Source: an uncultured Bacteroidales bacterium (GTDB lineage Bacteria > Bacteroidota > Bacteroidia > Bacteroidales > Bacteroidaceae). From it: a stretch of 33,970 bases of DNA. The stretch is taken from assembly GCA_902801475.1 (NCBI GenBank), contig CADCIO010000033.1, positions 1 through 33,970 of the forward strand, in the 5' to 3' direction. Made by a program: the position numbers and the translations under genes. Of this stretch, positions 31,453 through 33,970 are shown piece by piece (position 1 is the stretch's first letter; each line of letters opens with the position of its first letter). The notes below the pieces were generated by a model that was given only the letters and a program-made list of their open reading frames with translations, did not search any database and was not told the DNA's origin.

Positions 31453-32637
31453 ATGAAAAGGATTTTACTATTATTAGCCACCGCCATCCTGCCTGGCAGT
31501 ATGCTTGTGACACAAGCACAGGAACCGCCCGTGCAGGAACAGAACGACTGGATGGCTCGTCTCGACGACAAACGACTGGTGGCCGACCTGTCGCTGCCCG
31601 GCACCCACGATGCCGCCACCGCTGAGGGATGGTCAGGACTCGGCACCATCTTAGGCGACCTGACCGCCCGCGCACAGGAACTCACCATTGCCGAGCAGTG
31701 GGCCGTGGGCGTGCGCGTGTTCGACATCCGTCCGCAGAAAGATGGCGACGTGCTGCGCTGCATGCACGGCATCTGTGGCACATCGCTGCTCGTGGGCGAC
31801 TACTTCGCCAAGATGCGCGACCTGCTGGCCGCCTCCCCCACCGAGTTTGCCATCGTAGCCACGAAGATAGACACCTCCGAAGGTGAGCCCGAACTGGCAG
31901 AGTGGGCACCCATGTTCTCCTCACTCATCCAGAGCGACTCGCTGCGCGAATGCTTCGTGGAGTTCAGTCCCACACTGACCGTCGGCGACCTGCGCGGCAA
32001 GATCCTCCTGCTCTCACGCAACAGATATGCCGACATACCGCTGGGTGGATTCGTCGACGGATGGTCGTCAGACAAGGACTTCGCCAACCAGCAGGGCGGT
32101 ACCATCACCGGCGCCGACGGCAGCAGCTGTCCGCTGTGGATGCAAGACTACTACCAGCCCAACGAAGACCGCGAGGGCAAGGACGAAGCCGTACGCCTGA
32201 TGCTCGACGCCGCCATGAACCGCGACCTCACCGGGAACCAGCCCGCCTGGGTGATGAACTACACCGCAGGCAACACCCAGACGTTCTTGTCCGACGGCTA
32301 CCGCGACAATGCCGTCTATGCCCACCAAGTGGTGCTCGACTACCTGGCCGATGCCGACCACAACGGCTCCACGGGCATCATCTTCATGGACTTTGCCGGA
32401 GTAGACACGACGACAGGCAGCAGCGACACCACCTACGAGGTGAAAGGCCTGCAACTGGTAGACGCTCTCATCGCCCAGAACTTCCGCGCCGCCGCCACCG
32501 CCATCCACGATGTTCACCAGCCGATGTTCCACGCCCACTCCGACTCATGGCACGACCTGAACGGACGCAAGCTGGCCAAGCAACCGACCACCCCCGGCAT
32601 CTACCTGCACCAGGGACGCAAGATCATCATCAGATAA
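31453..32637 (+). CDS. secreted PI-PLC X-domain phosphodiesterase-like protein
   Basis: A 394-residue protein with a signal peptide (MKRILLLLATAILPGSMLV..). The catalytic pattern of bacterial phosphatidylinositol-specific phospholipase C is visible: H52 and D53 (LPGTHDA), R93 in VRVFDIR, and H105 (MHGICG). The tail (HDLNGRKLAKQ...GIYLHQGRKIIIR) is the Bacteroidetes exported-protein type. Bacterial enzymes of this class cleave phosphatidylinositol or GPI anchors by a metal-free two-histidine mechanism. It begins 15 bp after the TonB receptor and is probably co-transcribed. It might act on host or its own inositol lipids. Confidence 0.88.
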   Translation: MKRILLLLATAILPGSMLVTQAQEPPVQEQNDWMARLDDKRLVADLSLPGTHDAATAEGWSGLGTILGDLTARAQELTIAEQWAVGVRVFDIRPQKDGDVLRCMHGICGTSLLVGDYFAKMRDLLAASPTEFAIVATKIDTSEGEPELAEWAPMFSSLIQSDSLRECFVEFSPTLTVGDLRGKILLLSRNRYADIPLGGFVDGWSSDKDFANQQGGTITGADGSSCPLWMQDYYQPNEDREGKDEAVRLMLDAAMNRDLTGNQPAWVMNYTAGNTQTFLSDGYRDNAVYAHQVVLDYLADADHNGSTGIIFMDFAGVDTTTGSSDTTYEVKGLQLVDALIAQNFRAAATAIHDVHQPMFHAHSDSWHDLNGRKLAKQPTTPGIYLHQGRKIIIR

Positions 32638-32648
32638 AAAGCATTTCC

Positions 32649-32697
32649 ACCCCCCCTCCGTGTTCGAGTTTTTTCGAGGAGCGGGGGTGTTTTTTTT
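32649..32697 (+). terminator. terminator after the PI-PLC gene
   Basis: ACCCCC-C-CTCC (32649-32659) pairs with GGAG-C-GGGGGT (32678-32688), a 10-bp stem with one symmetrical mismatch, extended inward by TCGA/TCGA, followed after one base by eight Ts. Confidence 0.8.
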
Positions 32698-32749
32698 CGA
32701 GGAGCGAGGAGCGAGAATAGTAATGAGGCGCAGCATCCGTGCAATCCTT

Positions 32750-32950
32750 GGTTCATTAATCAAGAATTTGAGAATTAGAGAATAATTCGTTCAATTCGTG
32801 GTTCATTAATCAAGAATTTGAGAATTAGAGAATAATTCGTTCAATCCGTGGTTCATCAATCAAGAATTTGAGAATCAGAGAATAATTCGTGCAATTCGTG
32901 GTTTATTAATCAAGAATCAGAGAATAATCAGTGAAATCCGTGCAATCCGT
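32750..32950. repeat. four tandem copies of a 50-bp AT-rich repeat
   Basis: Copies start at 32750, 32800, 32850 and 32900. The unit begins GGTTCATTAATCAAGAATTT and ends with 'caattcgt/caatccgt'. Copies 1 and 2 differ at one base, copy 3 at a few, and copy 4 has an internal deletion plus an insertion. No open frame, so it is an intergenic array. Confidence 0.85.
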
Positions 32951-33049
32951 TGTTTAAAAATATATTTAGGCAATAACATAGAAGTTAACCCGAAAAGGTT
33001 CGCAGGAGTATGAACGCCCCTCAGCCTCCTGCATGACCTCCCCTCACCC

Positions 33050-33193
33050 CTCCTGTAGGAGGGGGATAGTTTGCTGTGACGCTCCTGTAGGAGGGGGATA
33101 GTTTGCTGTGACGCTCCTGTAGGAGGGGATAGTTTGCTGTGACGCTCCTGTAGGAGGGGGATAGTTTGCTGTGATTCTCCTGTAGGAGGGGGG
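33050..33193. repeat. tandem array of a 32-bp palindrome-containing repeat
   Basis: Four copies of 31-32 bp (starts 33050, 33082, 33114, 33145) and a partial fifth at 33177. Each contains the palindrome CTCCTGTAGGAG followed by GGGATAGTTTGCTGTGA. Copy 3 lacks one G. Every unit can form its own short hairpin. Confidence 0.85.
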
Positions 33194-33227
33194 ACTGATT
33201 AGTTCCTGCGCTCAGTACTAACTATTC

Positions 33228-33496
33228 CTCCCCCTACAGGGGGAGATAGAGGGGGTCACACATCCCCTACAGGTGGCTGATTACCCCACCCCCTCCCCTT
33301 AAAAAGGGGCGGGGAGTGCCTACGGAGTCCAACCTATCAGGCTTTTGAAAGGAAGTGCCTACGTGGCAACCTATCGGGCATTTATCCCAACCCCTAATAT
33401 CCAATGAGCGTACATGTGTCGCCCAGTAAGAGGGGTGTGTACATGTGGGCGCAGCAGCTCCCCGCCCCTAAGCTACCCTCTCCCTTTGGAGAGGGG
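33228..33496. repeat. cluster of GC-rich intergenic hairpins
   Basis: No gene is supported here. Three inverted repeats stand out: CTCCCCC-taca-GGGGGAG (33228-33245), CCCCTCCCCTT/AAGGGGCGGGG (33290-33300/33304-33314, one mismatch) and CCCTCTCC-cttt-GGAGAGGG (33476-33495). The first is complementary to the 33050-33193 repeat unit. The phrase GTGCCTACG occurs twice (33316, 33354). Such 'ctccctttggagagggctggggg' stretches are common between Bacteroidetes genes. Confidence 0.6.
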
Positions 33497-33553
33497 CTGG
33501 GGGTGAGGCTGGGAGGGGTTGGGGTGGGGTCCAATGGTAGATCATAGCCTGAG

Positions 33554-33592
33554 CAAAAAAAGCCACGCACCCAGATGACTCCAAGTGCGTGG
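33554..33592 (-). terminator. terminator of the HU-like gene
   Basis: On the minus strand CCACGCAC (33592-33585) and GTGCGTGG (33570-33563) form a perfect 8-bp stem followed by CTTTTTTT (33562-33554), 21 bp after the stop of the gene at 33613. Confidence 0.85.
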
Positions 33593-33612
33593 CCTGTCAA
33601 AGAGAGGGAAGC

Positions 33613-33970
33613 TTAAGGTTCGCCGCCTTCGCCGCCTTCTCCGTCGTCGCCCTCATCCTCCTGAGGCTCAGGCAGCACCGTGTTCTTGGGCGCCTCCTGG
33701 ATGTGCCAGGCAGAGGTCATGGGCGAAGAGTACACCTTCGAGTTGGCATCACGGGTGCGGAAGGGCAGGAAGTTGATCTTCACCCCCGTGATGTTCTTGG
33801 CAGCGTTGAACTCACGGACAGTCACCGTGCCTGTAGACTTCAGGCCAGCTCGGAAAGTGCCCAGTCCGGAGAGCTTGATGGTGTGAGAGTTGCCCAGTTC
33901 GCGGGCCATCACCTCGCAGAGCTCCTCAATCACGGCCTTCACGTCCGATTTCTTCATGGAGCAGTTGCGC
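33613..33970 (-). CDS. HU-like DNA-binding protein, 5' end outside the window
   Basis: The frame reads without a stop to the window edge. The visible 118 or so residues include an ATG at 33957 (MKKSDVKAVIEELCEVMARE), but the codons before it (RNCS) fit an upstream HU-like start, so the gene is probably partial. NSHTIKLSGLGTFRAGL and later VKINFLPF are the strand and arm elements of the Bacteroidetes HU-like family. The end is an acidic, Gly-rich tail (PEPQEDEGDDGEGGEGGEP) typical of these proteins. Predicted nucleoid-associated role. Confidence 0.8.
   Translation of the reverse strand, partial: RNCSMKKSDVKAVIEELCEVMARELGNSHTIKLSGLGTFRAGLKSTGTVTVREFNAAKNITGVKINFLPFRTRDANSKVYSSPMTSAWHIQEAPKNTVLPEPQEDEGDDGEGGEGGEP

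Noticed and set aside
32750..33193. Regular repeats as a possible CRISPR array
   Set aside because: The copies abut without unique spacers and no cas genes are near; these are plain tandem repeats.
33394..33600. 68-codon minus-strand frame in the repeat region
   Set aside because: Its translation is made of proline/serine runs from GC-rich hairpins and runs into the HU-gene terminator; not a credible gene.

Overview
This window looks like a chromosomal segment of a Bacteroidales bacterium, probably Prevotellaceae (inference, no database search). The evidence is several promoters of the Bacteroidetes form TTG/TTTG-N18-21-TAnnTTTG, secreted proteins with short C-terminal tails of the 'YDLNGRRL...GIYI..G.K' kind, a BspA/leucine-rich-repeat-type surface protein tail, and an HU-like protein in the Bacteroidetes style.

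Region 1 (about 300-13,725) is an AT-rich accessory island with codon use unlike the GC-richer flanks. Its first operon (728-6972) encodes a RhuM/ORF6N-like DNA-binding protein, a Doc-type Fic-fold toxin, a GmrSD-type DUF262-DUF1524 (HNH) protein and a second, very large DUF262 protein. After a strong terminator, a second operon (7105-9074) encodes an ADP-ribosylglycohydrolase (DraG family) and a class III sirtuin. Both operons carry the same 19-bp dyad (TGTCYCA-N5-TGASACA), placed exactly 9 nt upstream of an identical TAAATTTG promoter box, so one regulator, most simply the RhuM-like protein, may control both. Further along are a deleted DUF262 remnant, an HD protein resembling the SpoT hydrolase domain, three small proteins of unknown function (two are tandem paralogues, one frameshifted), a small radical SAM protein, and a NUDIX gene cut off after 25 codons. 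The NUDIX stub is joined directly to the C-terminal tail of a BspA-like protein; this is the right-hand island scar.

Region 2 (14,226-19,555) is ordinary flanking sequence: an esterase, an ElaA-type acetyltransferase broken by an internal deletion, a MATE transporter, a cytidylate-kinase-like protein, a secreted CotH-kinase protein and a YfcE-like phosphodiesterase.

Region 3 (19,627-28,530) is a citrate operon: promoter, a roughly 190-nt leader that folds into a three-way junction, then citD-citE-citF-citX-citC/G (citrate lyase and its complete prosthetic-group pathway), aconitase and NADP-isocitrate dehydrogenase, ending in a clear terminator. Together these route citrate either to oxaloacetate plus acetate or to 2-oxoglutarate. 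No citrate synthase and no citrate transporter are present in the window.

Region 4 (28,592-33,970) holds a 32-codon signal-peptide-like ORF with its own promoter and terminator, a small His/Cys-rich membrane protein followed by a His-rich TonB-dependent receptor (zinc-type, inferred) and a secreted PI-PLC-like protein. A 900-bp non-coding stretch follows, with two tandem-repeat arrays and GC-rich hairpins, then an HU-like gene running off the right edge. No tRNA, rRNA, CRISPR array or intact insertion sequence was recognised.
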